NCBI GenBank assembly: GCA_024401275.1
Contig: JAKSLJ010000005.1
Location: 62,001 to 126,000 of the forward strand
Direction of reading: 5' to 3'
DNA from: Bacteroidaceae bacterium
Lineage (GTDB): Bacteria; Bacteroidota; Bacteroidia; Bacteroidales; Bacteroidaceae
DNA length: 64,000 nt
Shown here: piece after piece, positions 15,910-24,602 of the stretch
How the letters are laid out: each line of letters starts with the position of its first letter
Position numbering within the stretch: position 1 is the stretch's first letter
Made by a program: the position numbers and the translations under genes
The notes under the pieces: model-generated
What the model saw: only the letters and a program-made list of their open reading frames with translations
The model's database searches: none
Told to the model about the DNA's origin: nothing

Positions 15910-17994
15910 CTACGATATTGCCGACCAATCGACGATGGTTTTCTTTAGTTCCTGCAAACGGTGGCGAATAATGGAGTGCTCAGGAAGATCAAGCTGCGGG
16001 TCGCGCTCTATTATTTTGCGCGCTTCGTCGCGAGCGAGTTGTATGAGTTCACCGTCGCGGGCGATGTTAGCAATCTTCAGGTCAAAAGCCATGCCGCTCT
16101 GCTGCGTGCCTTCAAGATCGCCTGGACCACGAAGTTTTAGGTCGGCTTCAGCTATTCGGAAACCGTCATTAGACTCGCACATTATATCTAGTCGTTTGCG
16201 AGTTTCACTTCCAATCTGACGCTTTGAAAGCAAGATACAATAAGACTGCGAAGCGCCACGCCCTACCCTGCCTCGAAGCTGATGAAGCTGAGAGAGTCCG
16301 AAGCGCTCTGCATTATAGATGAGCATGACGGAAGCATTCGGTACATTAACTCCAACTTCGATAACGGTCGTTGCCACAAGAATCTTCGTTTCACCAGAGA
16401 CAAAGCGCTGCATTTCAGCATCTTTTTCTGCCGACTTCATCTGTCCGTGAACCTTGCTTATCTCATATTCTGGAAACACCTGACAGAGTCGCAGATAACC
16501 GTCTTCAAGGTTTTTCAGATCGAGATTCTTGCTCTCCTGGATAAGCGGAAAGACCACATATACCTGTCTGCCTTCCTGAATCTGATAGCGAATGCCTTCA
16601 TAGACGGAAGCCATCTGGTCTTCGTATTTATGCAACGTCTTTATCGGCTTTCTGCCTGGAGGAAGTTCATCAATTATACTGACATCAAGATCGCCGTAAA
16701 TGGTCATGGCAAGAGTACGAGGAATTGGCGTTGCAGTCATAACGAGAACATGCGGAGGATTCTGGTTCTTACTCCACAACTTTGCTCTCTGAGCCACGCC
16801 GAAGCGGTGCTGCTCATCAACAATGACCATGCCAAGATTTGAGAAAAGAACGGTATCTTCCATTACGGCATGAGTGCCAATGAGAATATTGACCTTGCCC
16901 GTAACAAGGTCTTCTAGAATCTGCTTGCGCTTCTTGCCTTTAACCACGCCCGTAAGCAATTCAACCTGCAAAGGCATATCGCCAAGAAACTCCTTAATTG
17001 TTGCAAGGTGCTGCTCTGCAAGGATTTCTGTTGGAGCAATTATACAAGCCTGAAAGCCGTTGTCTATGGCAAGAAGCATCGCCATGAGAGCAACGAGAGT
17101 CTTGCCCGAACCAACATCACCCTGAAGCAGACGATTCATCTGACGACCAGAAGAAATATCTTCCTTGACATCACGGAGCACACGCTTCTGCGCACCAGTA
17201 AGCTGAAAAGGAAGATGATTGAAATAAAAGCCATTGAACATTTCGCCAACCCTTGGCATAACATAGCCGCGATACTTATTGCGATGTTCCGTAGCATATC
17301 TCAAGATGTTTATCTGAACATAGAAAAGTTCTTCGAACTTCAGACGGCGGGTGGCAGCAGCAACATCAGCAGTTGTCTTCGGATAATGAATATTGCGAAG
17401 GGCTGTATCGCGGTCTATAAGGTGAAGACCGTTGACAATAAACTGCGGAAGTGTCTCCTTTATCGGCTCTACTATTGTGGAAAGCAACTTCTTGACAAGT
17501 TTCTCCAGCGTTCTCGATGTGAAGTACGCCTTCTTCATCTTGTCCGATGTGTGGTAATGCGGCTGCAAGCCCATCTCGGAAAGCTGCACTTTCTCAGCCT
17601 CTTCTATCTCAGGATGCATAAACTGCGGAATGCCCTTAAACATGGTAGGCTTTCCGAAAATAATGTATTTCTTATTGACTTTCAGCCCAGATGTCGGGTC
17701 AAAACGGCGTACAAACCAACAAACCTCAGCATATCCGTAGCCATCAAAGAATCTTGCAACAATGCGTTTTTGCCTACCTTGAACAGTCTCAAAACCAAGG
17801 AATTCACCACAAAGTTGAACGTAAGGCATTCCATCGTGAACATCGTTTGTATGATAAATCTGACTACGATCTTCATATCTATAAGGAAAATACTCGAGCA
17901 AGTCAGAGAATGTCTCAAGCCCGAGTTCCTTTTTCAATGTCTCCGCACGCTGCGGACCGACACCATGGAGATATTTCAGAGAGGTAGTCAACAT
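15910..17994 (-). CDS. recG: ATP-dependent DNA helicase RecG
   Basis: 694 residues. The N-terminal wedge domain begins LKYLHGVGPQRAETLKKELG. Helicase motifs follow in order: LLQGDVGSGKTLVALMA (I), the DEQH box VIVDEQHRFGVAQR (II), VMTATPIPRTLAMTIYGDLD (III), VATTVIEVGVNVPNA (V) and QLRGRVGRG (VI). RecG remodels stalled forks and branch-migrates Holliday junctions. Length is normal. A GC-rich palindrome (CCCCCTAGCCCCACGAAGGG) occupies the 30 bp between the upstream gene and recG, and its G-run lies only a few bases before the ATG, where it may act as or mask the ribosome site. Confidence 0.97.
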   Translation of the reverse strand: MLTTSLKYLHGVGPQRAETLKKELGLETFSDLLEYFPYRYEDRSQIYHTNDVHDGMPYVQLCGEFLGFETVQGRQKRIVARFFDGYGYAEVCWFVRRFDPTSGLKVNKKYIIFGKPTMFKGIPQFMHPEIEEAEKVQLSEMGLQPHYHTSDKMKKAYFTSRTLEKLVKKLLSTIVEPIKETLPQFIVNGLHLIDRDTALRNIHYPKTTADVAAATRRLKFEELFYVQINILRYATEHRNKYRGYVMPRVGEMFNGFYFNHLPFQLTGAQKRVLRDVKEDISSGRQMNRLLQGDVGSGKTLVALMAMLLAIDNGFQACIIAPTEILAEQHLATIKEFLGDMPLQVELLTGVVKGKKRKQILEDLVTGKVNILIGTHAVMEDTVLFSNLGMVIVDEQHRFGVAQRAKLWSKNQNPPHVLVMTATPIPRTLAMTIYGDLDVSIIDELPPGRKPIKTLHKYEDQMASVYEGIRYQIQEGRQVYVVFPLIQESKNLDLKNLEDGYLRLCQVFPEYEISKVHGQMKSAEKDAEMQRFVSGETKILVATTVIEVGVNVPNASVMLIYNAERFGLSQLHQLRGRVGRGASQSYCILLSKRQIGSETRKRLDIMCESNDGFRIAEADLKLRGPGDLEGTQQSGMAFDLKIANIARDGELIQLARDEARKIIERDPQLDLPEHSIIRHRLQELKKTIVDWSAIS

Positions 17995-17997
17995 AAG

Positions 17998-18019
17998 CCC
18001 CCTAGCCCCACGAAGGGGG
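17998..18019 (-). repeat. GC-rich palindrome family 1, copy at the recG start
   Basis: CCCCCT and AGGGGG flank a CCCC core (CCCCCTAGCCCCACGAAGGG...). On the coding strand it ends in GGGGGCTT directly before the recG ATG. It is related to the copies at 20.0, 47.2, 52.5 and 63.7 kb. Confidence 0.75.
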
Positions 18020-18024
18020 AACTA

Positions 18025-19290
18025 TTATTTGTTTTGAAGGACTTTAAGCTTTACGAGATCAATTTTCGTAGAAGATTTCTTGAGAACTTTTATTGTATAG
18101 TCGCCAACCTTTATCTCTTCATTCACAGCAGGGAAGCCTTGATGCTTATGAAGAACAAGTCCGGCAATAGTCTGATACTCATCTGACTCAGGCAATTCAA
18201 GTTCGAACATTCGGTTGATATTGTCAATCTCCTGACGCGCCGAAAGGATGAACTCCGTATCGGAAATCTTCTTAGCCAGCAGATTTGACTTGTCGTGTTC
18301 GTCTTCTATCTCACCGAATATTTCCTCGCAGATATCTTCAAGCGAAACGATTCCGGCTGTTCCGCCAAACTCATCCACAACAACTCCGAGCGATTTCTTC
18401 TGCGAAAGGAATATCTGCATCAATCGGCGTGCTGGCATGGTTTCCGGAACAAAAGGCATTGTGCGGATACTTTCCTTCCATCCGTTTCCGGCACTCTCCT
18501 CCTTGAACATCTCAGAAGAGTGGATGTAGCCGATAATATTGTCAATATCTTCCTTATAAACAATAATCTTTGACTTTCCGGTCTCAATGAATTTCTGCTT
18601 CAGTTCCTCAAGCGAAGTAACATTGCGGACAGCACAGATTTCCGTTCTCGGAACCATACAATCGCGAACCTTCACCTCACTGAGATCAAGCGCATTTTGG
18701 AAAAAGCTGAGTGTTCTGGCAGAATCATCAGCATTCTCAATACTTTCCTGCACAAGATAGTCCAGATCGACTTTCGAGAATTCCTCTGTTCCTTCATCCT
18801 TTTGCTTCTTAATGCCCAGAATCCTCATTATGCCGTTTGACAACATCGTTGAAAAACGAGAAATCGGATAGAGCAGGATATAACAGATATAAGCAGGAAT
18901 AGCGAAGATGGTAAGCAGACGATTTGCCTGACTCTTGAACAGCATCTTTGGAAGAAACTCGCCTGTGAAAAGCACGATAATCGTAGAAATAATTGTGTCA
19001 AGAGCAACAGCAAGGGCTGGATTCTCCTGAGCTATGCCGGCAAAGATTGTTGAGTCAAAAAGCTTTGCGATGAGAATACCGTAGATGACAAGAGTGATAT
19101 TATTGCCGACCAGCATCGTAGAAACAAAATTGTTCGGATGCTTGAAGAAAACGCTCAACGGACGAGCGGCAAGTCCGGCATTCTTTGTATCCATCTCAGC
19201 CTGCATACGATTGCTGGAAACAAACGCTATCTCCATTCCGGAAAAGAATGCAGAGAAGAGAAGGGACAATATTATGAATATATATAACAT
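18025..19290 (-). CDS. CNNM/CBS-domain membrane protein (GldE/HlyC-CorC family)
   Basis: 421 residues. The N-terminal DUF21/CNNM membrane domain has several spans (LYIFIILSLLFSAFFSGMEIAF, NNITLVIYGILIAKLF, AVALDTIISTIIVLF) and the family motif SGMEIAFVS. A CBS pair follows (VRDCMVPRTEICAVR...) and then a CorC_HlyC transporter-associated domain (EFGGTAGIVSLEDICEEIFG). Members are proposed to be Mg/Co efflux or regulatory proteins; in gliding Bacteroidota the orthologue is GldE. Gliding is not implied here. It follows lptC by 17 bp, so it is co-transcribed. Confidence 0.9.
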   Translation of the reverse strand: MLYIFIILSLLFSAFFSGMEIAFVSSNRMQAEMDTKNAGLAARPLSVFFKHPNNFVSTMLVGNNITLVIYGILIAKLFDSTIFAGIAQENPALAVALDTIISTIIVLFTGEFLPKMLFKSQANRLLTIFAIPAYICYILLYPISRFSTMLSNGIMRILGIKKQKDEGTEEFSKVDLDYLVQESIENADDSARTLSFFQNALDLSEVKVRDCMVPRTEICAVRNVTSLEELKQKFIETGKSKIIVYKEDIDNIIGYIHSSEMFKEESAGNGWKESIRTMPFVPETMPARRLMQIFLSQKKSLGVVVDEFGGTAGIVSLEDICEEIFGEIEDEHDKSNLLAKKISDTEFILSARQEIDNINRMFELELPESDEYQTIAGLVLHKHQGFPAVNEEIKVGDYTIKVLKKSSTKIDLVKLKVLQNK

Positions 19291-19307
19291 TAAGCTAATG
19301 CGAGCTT

Positions 19308-19988
19308 TTATTCTGTTGTTGTTTCCGAAACCTCCACAATCCTGCCTCTTACAGGAGAAACCGGCGAGCGGAATTGCCTACGCTTCACGCTGTCAGGCTG
19401 ACTGTTGAGCGAATCGGTCTTTGAATCGCGCATGGTAGAGGCCTTGAAGAAACCTTTGGAATTGTCTATCAAATAATGGTTGAGTTTGCCCTGATTGTCA
19501 GGTTCGGAACTTTCAAAATGCGTACCTTGCATCTCGTTGTCGGGCGTGGTGAGCTTTGAGAACTTATAGCTGTAGAGCTTTTTGGCATACTGATCCCAGT
19601 AAAGTTCTTCGCTTGCGAACCTCGTTCCGTCGGTTGTGCGAATCTTCACATTGCCACGAAGTTCCCAAAGTCGCATCTGGTCATAGTACCAAGCTGTGTC
19701 GCATTCTATGAAAGCCTGCACATGAAACTGCTGGTCAAACTCCTCAAGAAAAAGTCCTTTGTCAAAATACCAAAAAGAAGGATTCTTGACAGTGTTAATC
19801 TCCCAACGCTCTGTCACCATACGATATTTGATGACACCTGAGTCGGAAATAAGCGTATTCACACCCCAACTGACCATCATCGAAGCGGAGTCGCGCTCGT
19901 TGACGGCAGGTGCAGTATGGTCAACCTCCTTGCTGCAAGCCAAAAGAAGGAGGCTGAAAACTATCAATATTTGAGGTAATTTCTTCAA
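19308..19988 (-). CDS. lptC: LPS export ABC transporter periplasmic protein LptC
   Basis: 226 residues with a lipoprotein-type signal ending LLLLACSKE. The mature part matches LptC/OstA-like proteins: WYFDKGLFLEEFDQQFHVQA, TAWYYDQMRLWELRGNVKIR and GTRFASEELYWDQYAKKLYS. LptC sits between inner and outer membranes and passes LPS from LptBFG to LptA. The long tail after about residue 180 is polar and probably disordered. The upstream barrel gene and downstream CNNM gene share the strand, so LPS transport genes appear within a general envelope operon. Confidence 0.88.
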   Translation of the reverse strand: MKKLPQILIVFSLLLLACSKEVDHTAPAVNERDSASMMVSWGVNTLISDSGVIKYRMVTERWEINTVKNPSFWYFDKGLFLEEFDQQFHVQAFIECDTAWYYDQMRLWELRGNVKIRTTDGTRFASEELYWDQYAKKLYSYKFSKLTTPDNEMQGTHFESSEPDNQGKLNHYLIDNSKGFFKASTMRDSKTDSLNSQPDSVKRRQFRSPVSPVRGRIVEVSETTTE

Positions 19989-20018
19989 GATTTATACACT
20001 TCTGATGCCCGCTATTGT

Positions 20019-20049
20019 CCTCCCCCTTGTGGGGGAGTCAGAGGGGGTC
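20019..20049 (-). repeat. GC-rich palindrome family 1, copy between the OMP gene and lptC
   Basis: CCTCCCCCTTGTGGGGGAG followed by TCAGAGGGGGTC. It starts 1 bp after the stop codon of the outer-membrane barrel gene. Sequence and length match one arm of the folC insertion at 47.2 kb. Confidence 0.9.
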
Positions 20050-20050
20050 T

Positions 20051-21376
20051 TTATTCAACCTTCCACTTCATGAACCAACGCTCATTGAATGTGAAACCAA
20101 TCTTGATGCGGAAAGTGTTTTCCTTGATAAAGCCAGGAGCTTCTGTATTTGCCCATTGAGCGCTAATGTTAAGGACAGAGCGGTTGTTGTAAGCATTCAC
20201 GATAGGAATAGCAAGACCTGCGCTGACAGAGATTTCACGAGGTCCATCAGCCTTTCCGAGCTTATAGTAAGAAGTAGTATAAGAACCACCAAGACGATAG
20301 CGGATTCTTCCCATGAAACTACGGCCAGCCTCGTTGGCACAATATTCTCCACCCACATTTATGCGCTGACGGTCCATGAAGTAGTCGTTAGACATAGTGA
20401 AACGCTTCTCGCCATCCGCATATTCCTTGAAAATAGGATAAGTGAGCGCACTCCAGAGCTGAGTAGAATAGTCAGCACCAAAGCGCCATTTTCTGTCATG
20501 AGAATAAGAGAAACCTACACCGAAAGTATTAGGAAGAGCAAACGCATTCTTCGCTACATAAGTTGTAGTATCAGTTACGCTAGTAGAAGAAGTCGTGTGA
20601 TAGTACTTCAAAGTCTGGTCAGCACCAAGATCATGACCTAAGCCGTATGTAGCACCTACAGTAATCTGGTCTTTCTTGCTCAAAGGAACATTAACCTGAA
20701 TACCAAAATCAAGTTTGTATGAGCTGATGTTTGACACATAGTTCTTCACATATGTGTCAATATTCGAGTCAGAGAAAGCGTTTGAAACAGTACGATCAAT
20801 CTCTCCATGCAAATAACCAACATTAGCACCGACAGAAACATACTTTATAGGCGCCCAACCTGCACCGATATAATACTGCTGAATACCGCTCTGGCGAGAG
20901 TGGTAAGAGTTTGTATAAGTAAGAGAGTGAGCGTCATCAACATAGCCTTTCTCCTTATAATCGTAGCCGATTTGCGAGTATGGCTGAACACCGAAACTCA
21001 CGCCAAGTCCTTTTGCCACGCGGAAGATTGCCATCACATAGTCAAGGTTTGCTGAGTAACGGTTTATCTTCTTTGCATTCTGCTCAAAGTTTGTCATCTG
21101 ACCAGAAATACCCGCATCAAAGATGAAAGACAGAGAGTCGATAGCCGAATAGCTGGCAGGGTTCAGAGGATTTGCCTCATTATGACCGTTCATACCGATA
21201 CCTACTCCACCCATTCCGGCATTGAAACCCGACTGAGGGTCAGCTATTATTCCCAAGCCCATCTGAGAGTAAGGTGAGAGCGTTCCGTTAGGAGCGTCGG
21301 CTGTGTACTGTGCATTGGCTGTCAGGGCAGTCATGCAGAGAGCAAATGCAACTATGGATTTGAATATTCTTTTCAT
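20051..21376 (-). CDS. outer-membrane beta-barrel protein of unknown function
   Basis: 441 residues with signal peptide (MKRIFKSIVAFALCMTALTANA). The rest has the alternating polar/aromatic pattern of a beta-barrel, with FadL/OmpP1-like features near the N-terminus (LGIIADPQSGFNAGMGGVGI, then NPASYSAIDSLSFIFDAGIS) and repeated strand pairs such as SVGANVGYLHGEID, ITVGATYGLGHDLG and RIRYRLGGSYTTSYYKLGKA. It may carry hydrophobic molecules, but this is inferred from pattern only. Its start overlaps the coaX stop by 4 bp (ATGA), which indicates translational coupling. Confidence 0.82.
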   Translation of the reverse strand: MKRIFKSIVAFALCMTALTANAQYTADAPNGTLSPYSQMGLGIIADPQSGFNAGMGGVGIGMNGHNEANPLNPASYSAIDSLSFIFDAGISGQMTNFEQNAKKINRYSANLDYVMAIFRVAKGLGVSFGVQPYSQIGYDYKEKGYVDDAHSLTYTNSYHSRQSGIQQYYIGAGWAPIKYVSVGANVGYLHGEIDRTVSNAFSDSNIDTYVKNYVSNISSYKLDFGIQVNVPLSKKDQITVGATYGLGHDLGADQTLKYYHTTSSTSVTDTTTYVAKNAFALPNTFGVGFSYSHDRKWRFGADYSTQLWSALTYPIFKEYADGEKRFTMSNDYFMDRQRINVGGEYCANEAGRSFMGRIRYRLGGSYTTSYYKLGKADGPREISVSAGLAIPIVNAYNNRSVLNISAQWANTEAPGFIKENTFRIKIGFTFNERWFMKWKVE

Positions 21377-22098
21377 TTGTTGATAATCTCGTTTATACCT
21401 CTTTCCACTAGGAAATCGTCGGCAAAGGTACGGATATTTTCGGAAATCTGCAACTGTTTTGCGCCTCCGCCTGTTAAATAAACCTTAAGATTGTTAAATT
21501 TCTGCTGAAAATGCTGTATTGCGCCTTCTATTTCAAAGGAAATTCCACTCAGAACGCCACTTCTCATCGCTGTCTCAGTAGAATTTCCAATCTCCGGTGC
21601 ATAACCGTCAGCGAACACTTTTGGCAAACTTTCCGTGTAAGCGTGCATAGCACGAAGTCGCATATTTATGCCCGGCGAAATGTTTCCACCAAGATAAGCG
21701 TTGCCGATAGCAAAGTCGAAAGTGATGCAAGTTCCCACATCGACAACCATTATATTGCTGCCCGGCTCAGACAAGGATTTAGCACCTATCACGGCGGCAA
21801 TTCGGTCAATGCCGAGAGTGTGAGGCGTAGAATAGCGGTTTTCTATCACATCTGCGGGAATATCGGAAACCGTTATCAAGTCAAACTTTGTCTTTGCGCC
21901 ATTGATAACTTTCTGCAACGAACCAGAAATATGACCTACGACGGCATAAGCACCGCGGTCGGCAGGATGTTCTTGAAGAAACTGCTGAACGGAATGGAAA
22001 TCGCTATGGCGAAAATGTTCGCTCTTCTCCACCTCAGTTCCCTTGAAAAGCGTAGCTTTTACAAAGGTGTTTCCGACATCTATGATTATTGTTTTCAT
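21373..22098 (-). CDS. coaX: type III pantothenate kinase
   Basis: 241 residues with the ASKHA ATPase motifs of CoaX: phosphate-1 IIDVGNTFVKATLF, HTLGIDRIAAVIGA, phosphate-2 VVDVGTCITFDF, YLGGNISPGINMRLRAM, and the adenosine-site VYLTGGGAKQL. It phosphorylates pantothenate with ATP as the first step to coenzyme A. Length is normal. It overlaps the following barrel gene by 4 bp and lies 58 bp after dnaB, in a gap made of short GAATTCTGCA-like repeats. Confidence 0.96.
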   Translation of the reverse strand: MKTIIIDVGNTFVKATLFKGTEVEKSEHFRHSDFHSVQQFLQEHPADRGAYAVVGHISGSLQKVINGAKTKFDLITVSDIPADVIENRYSTPHTLGIDRIAAVIGAKSLSEPGSNIMVVDVGTCITFDFAIGNAYLGGNISPGINMRLRAMHAYTESLPKVFADGYAPEIGNSTETAMRSGVLSGISFEIEGAIQHFQQKFNNLKVYLTGGGAKQLQISENIRTFADDFLVERGINEIINK

Positions 22099-22156
22099 CT
22101 TGTCATTTGATGATTTGACGATTTAATTCTGCATTCTGAATTCTGCAATCTGAATT

Positions 22157-23734
22157 CTAGAACGGCACATTCCCGCCCGGATTCTCAGGAGGAAGGAAGT
22201 CGTTTATTGAGCCATCTTCAAAAGGATCAACCTCAGCAGGAGGGAAAGAAGATCCACCGTTGAAGCTGTTGGCTTTCGAATCCACAATCTCTCCCTCAAA
22301 AGTATTCGTGGGAGCTGATGGGGCATTCTGTGGATCCTGGAATTTTGTATATTGTCCCTTGAAATCAAGGAACACATCACCCGTGGCACCCTTACGGTGC
22401 TTTGCTATCACAATCTGCGCCTTGCCCTTCGTAGAGTTTCCATGAGAGTCAACCATAAGTCGGTAATATTCAGGACGATGGATGAAGATAATCATGTCGG
22501 CATCCTGCTCTATGGCTCCAGACTCACGAAGGTCGCTCATCTGCGGAATATGAGAGTCAACGCCGCTGTCTGGATTATTGTCTCGCTTCTCCACGTCACG
22601 GTTCAACTGAGAGAGGGCGATGATTGGAATGTTAAGCTCCTTGGCAAGACCTTTCAACGAACGGGAAATTGTAGAAACCTCTTCCTGACGGCTGCCGAAC
22701 TTTGCTCCGTTGGCATTCATCAGCTGAAGGTAGTCTATCATTATTATCTTCACGCCATGTTCTTTCACCATACGGCGAGCCTTCGTGCGCAGTTCAAAGA
22801 TTGACATACCAGGAGTATCGTCAAGATAGATAGGAGCTTCGGAGAGACGACCGATGTTATTGTCAAATTGCCTCCACTCCATATCGTCAAGCTGACCGTT
22901 GAGGATCTTCTTGCTATCAATCTCGCAGACATTGGCTATCAAGCGGTTAACAAGCTGCACATTGCTCATTTCAAGAGAGAAGAAACCTACCGGATGTCTA
23001 TAGTCAACGGCGATGTTTCTTGCCAAACTGAGCGCGAAAGCAGTCTTACCCATGGCAGGACGAGCCGCGATGATGACAAGGTCGGACTTCTGCCAGCCTG
23101 CCGTCATGTCGTCAAGCTTTGCATAACCTGTAGGAATACCCGTCAAGCCGCCCTTGTTTGCTGCCGCCTGCTGGAGCTGTGCAAGAGCTTCCTTCACGAC
23201 AGGAGCCACCTGAACAAAGTCTGCCTTCTTGTTTTTCTGCGAGATGGAAAAGAGTGTAGCCTCGGCTTCCTGCATCACTTCGTTCACGTCGTTCGTTGCG
23301 TCAAAAGCCTTTGTCTGGATGACACTCGAATAGCTGATAAGCTGACGAGCAAGGAACTTCTCGTTTATAACCTTCACATGATACATGATGTTGGCAGAAG
23401 TAGCTGCCGACTCGTCTATCTCAAGCAGATAGTTCATGCCAATTTCGTCAAAAGTTCCCTGATGACGAAGTTCTTCTGTAACGGTAACGAGATCAACAGG
23501 CTTCTCCGCAAGACTGAGCGCGAAGATTGCCTCAAAGATTTTCCTGTGGCGAGGCTCGTAGAACATCTCCGCAGAAATCTGGTCGCTCACGGCTGCGTAA
23601 GCGTCCTGGTCTATCATCAAAGCTGCAAGCACCTTCTTCTCCATCTCGACAACCTGTGGCTGGAGATGCTCGAACTCAGGGTTTACAGCTATCTTTACAT
23701 TCCTCTTATTATTCTGTGTGTTAGTCTTAGCCAT
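22157..23734 (-). CDS. dnaB: replicative DNA helicase DnaB
   Basis: 525 residues. The N-terminal primase-interaction domain (VVEMEKKVLAALMIDQDAYA...) is followed by a RecA-like hexameric helicase core with Walker A AARPAMGKTAFALS, Walker B VKIIMIDYLQLM, and ALSQLNRDVEKR and MSDLRESGAIEQDADMIIF. The C-terminal tail (about 60 residues, rich in P, S, N) is low-complexity. No intein interrupts the core. The start overlaps the ispE stop by 8 bp, which keeps the two genes coupled. Confidence 0.97.
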   Translation of the reverse strand: MAKTNTQNNKRNVKIAVNPEFEHLQPQVVEMEKKVLAALMIDQDAYAAVSDQISAEMFYEPRHRKIFEAIFALSLAEKPVDLVTVTEELRHQGTFDEIGMNYLLEIDESAATSANIMYHVKVINEKFLARQLISYSSVIQTKAFDATNDVNEVMQEAEATLFSISQKNKKADFVQVAPVVKEALAQLQQAAANKGGLTGIPTGYAKLDDMTAGWQKSDLVIIAARPAMGKTAFALSLARNIAVDYRHPVGFFSLEMSNVQLVNRLIANVCEIDSKKILNGQLDDMEWRQFDNNIGRLSEAPIYLDDTPGMSIFELRTKARRMVKEHGVKIIMIDYLQLMNANGAKFGSRQEEVSTISRSLKGLAKELNIPIIALSQLNRDVEKRDNNPDSGVDSHIPQMSDLRESGAIEQDADMIIFIHRPEYYRLMVDSHGNSTKGKAQIVIAKHRKGATGDVFLDFKGQYTKFQDPQNAPSAPTNTFEGEIVDSKANSFNGGSSFPPAEVDPFEDGSINDFLPPENPGGNVPF

Positions 23735-24521
23735 GGTAAATTGCGATAATAGCGCTTCCCGATCCTGTCATAGCGGCATAGACGGCGCCATCATTATAGA
23801 ATTGTTGTTTTATCTCTGCAAGCTTTGGATACTTTGCAAAAACGGTTGTCTCAAAATCATTCTGCAGCAGTTGCTTCCAGTTTTCTATCGGTTCGTTCAG
23901 CACGATGTCCATGCAAGAGCGCTCCGGCTGCTTTATCGGAATATTGCGGAAAGCGTCAGCAGTAGAAACAGAAATATCTTCCGGCTTGCAGAACTTCACT
24001 TCATAGCCTTCGAGCGAGAAGTTCATCGGAGTGAATATCTCCCCTACTCCAGTCGCGAAACATGGTTTTCCCTTAATAAAGAAAGGTGCGTCGGCACCAA
24101 GCTTCAGGGCAAAAGCTTCAAGTTCTTCGTCCGAAAGATTCAAACCAGCCAACTCGTTTACGGCTTTCAGCATATATGCAGCATCAGCCGAACCGCCACC
24201 CATTCCTGCTTGCATCGGAATGCGCTTAGTGAGGTTTACTTTCATGGCAGGCAACTGAAACTGCTCAGCCAGAACCTTGTAAGCCTTAACCACGAGATTC
24301 TTCTCCGGATCGCCATCAACAGGATTTCCCGCAAGAGAGAGTTCAACAGTACCACTTGAACAATTTGAACCACTTGAACCATCTTCCGCAATCTCCACTT
24401 CAAGTATGTCCGTTACGTCATGTAGCGGATAAAATACGGTCTCAAGGTTATGGTAACCGTCAGGACGCTTGCCTACGATGTTCAGACCAAGGTTTATTTT
24501 TGCTGGTGGATAGAGTGTCAT
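23727..24521 (-). CDS. ispE: 4-diphosphocytidyl-2-C-methyl-D-erythritol kinase
   Basis: 264 residues of the GHMP kinase family: PAKINLGLNIVGKRPDGYH at the N-terminus, the ATP loop IPMQAGMGGGSADAAYML, and the C-terminal YAAMTGSGSAIIAIY. It catalyses the fourth step of the MEP isoprenoid pathway; ispF of the same pathway is at 33.3 kb. A short extra loop (EDGSSGSNCSSG) is encoded by a small ACTTGAACC repeat and may be a recent expansion. It lies downstream of rsmA, separated by a palindrome of family 2. Confidence 0.95.
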   Translation of the reverse strand: MTLYPPAKINLGLNIVGKRPDGYHNLETVFYPLHDVTDILEVEIAEDGSSGSNCSSGTVELSLAGNPVDGDPEKNLVVKAYKVLAEQFQLPAMKVNLTKRIPMQAGMGGGSADAAYMLKAVNELAGLNLSDEELEAFALKLGADAPFFIKGKPCFATGVGEIFTPMNFSLEGYEVKFCKPEDISVSTADAFRNIPIKQPERSCMDIVLNEPIENWKQLLQNDFETTVFAKYPKLAEIKQQFYNDGAVYAAMTGSGSAIIAIYHG

Positions 24522-24532
24522 GGGGGATTTTG

Positions 24533-24602
24533 TGTAGGGCGAACATTTGTGAGCCGCGATTCAGTTTTTGCGGCGGAACGGCTCGGAAATCCTCGCCCTA
24601 CA
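24533..24602. repeat. palindrome family 2, copy between rsmA and ispE
   Basis: TGTAGGGCGAACATTTGTGA...GCTCGGAAATCCTCGCCCTA plus CA. The two arms are imperfect reverse complements around a GCGATTCAGTTTTTGCGGCG centre. The right end overlaps the rsmA stop codon (24598-24600), so the element itself supplies the TAG. Confidence 0.9.

Noticed and set aside
17008..18186. 392-codon plus-strand open frame opposite recG
   Set aside because: Antisense shadow of recG and the CNNM gene; its residues lack domain character while recG motifs are complete on the other strand.
21421..21432. CAAAGGTA promoter-like box near the coaX 3' end
   Set aside because: It lies inside the coaX coding sequence, upstream of a gene that overlaps coaX by 4 bp; a chance match is more likely.
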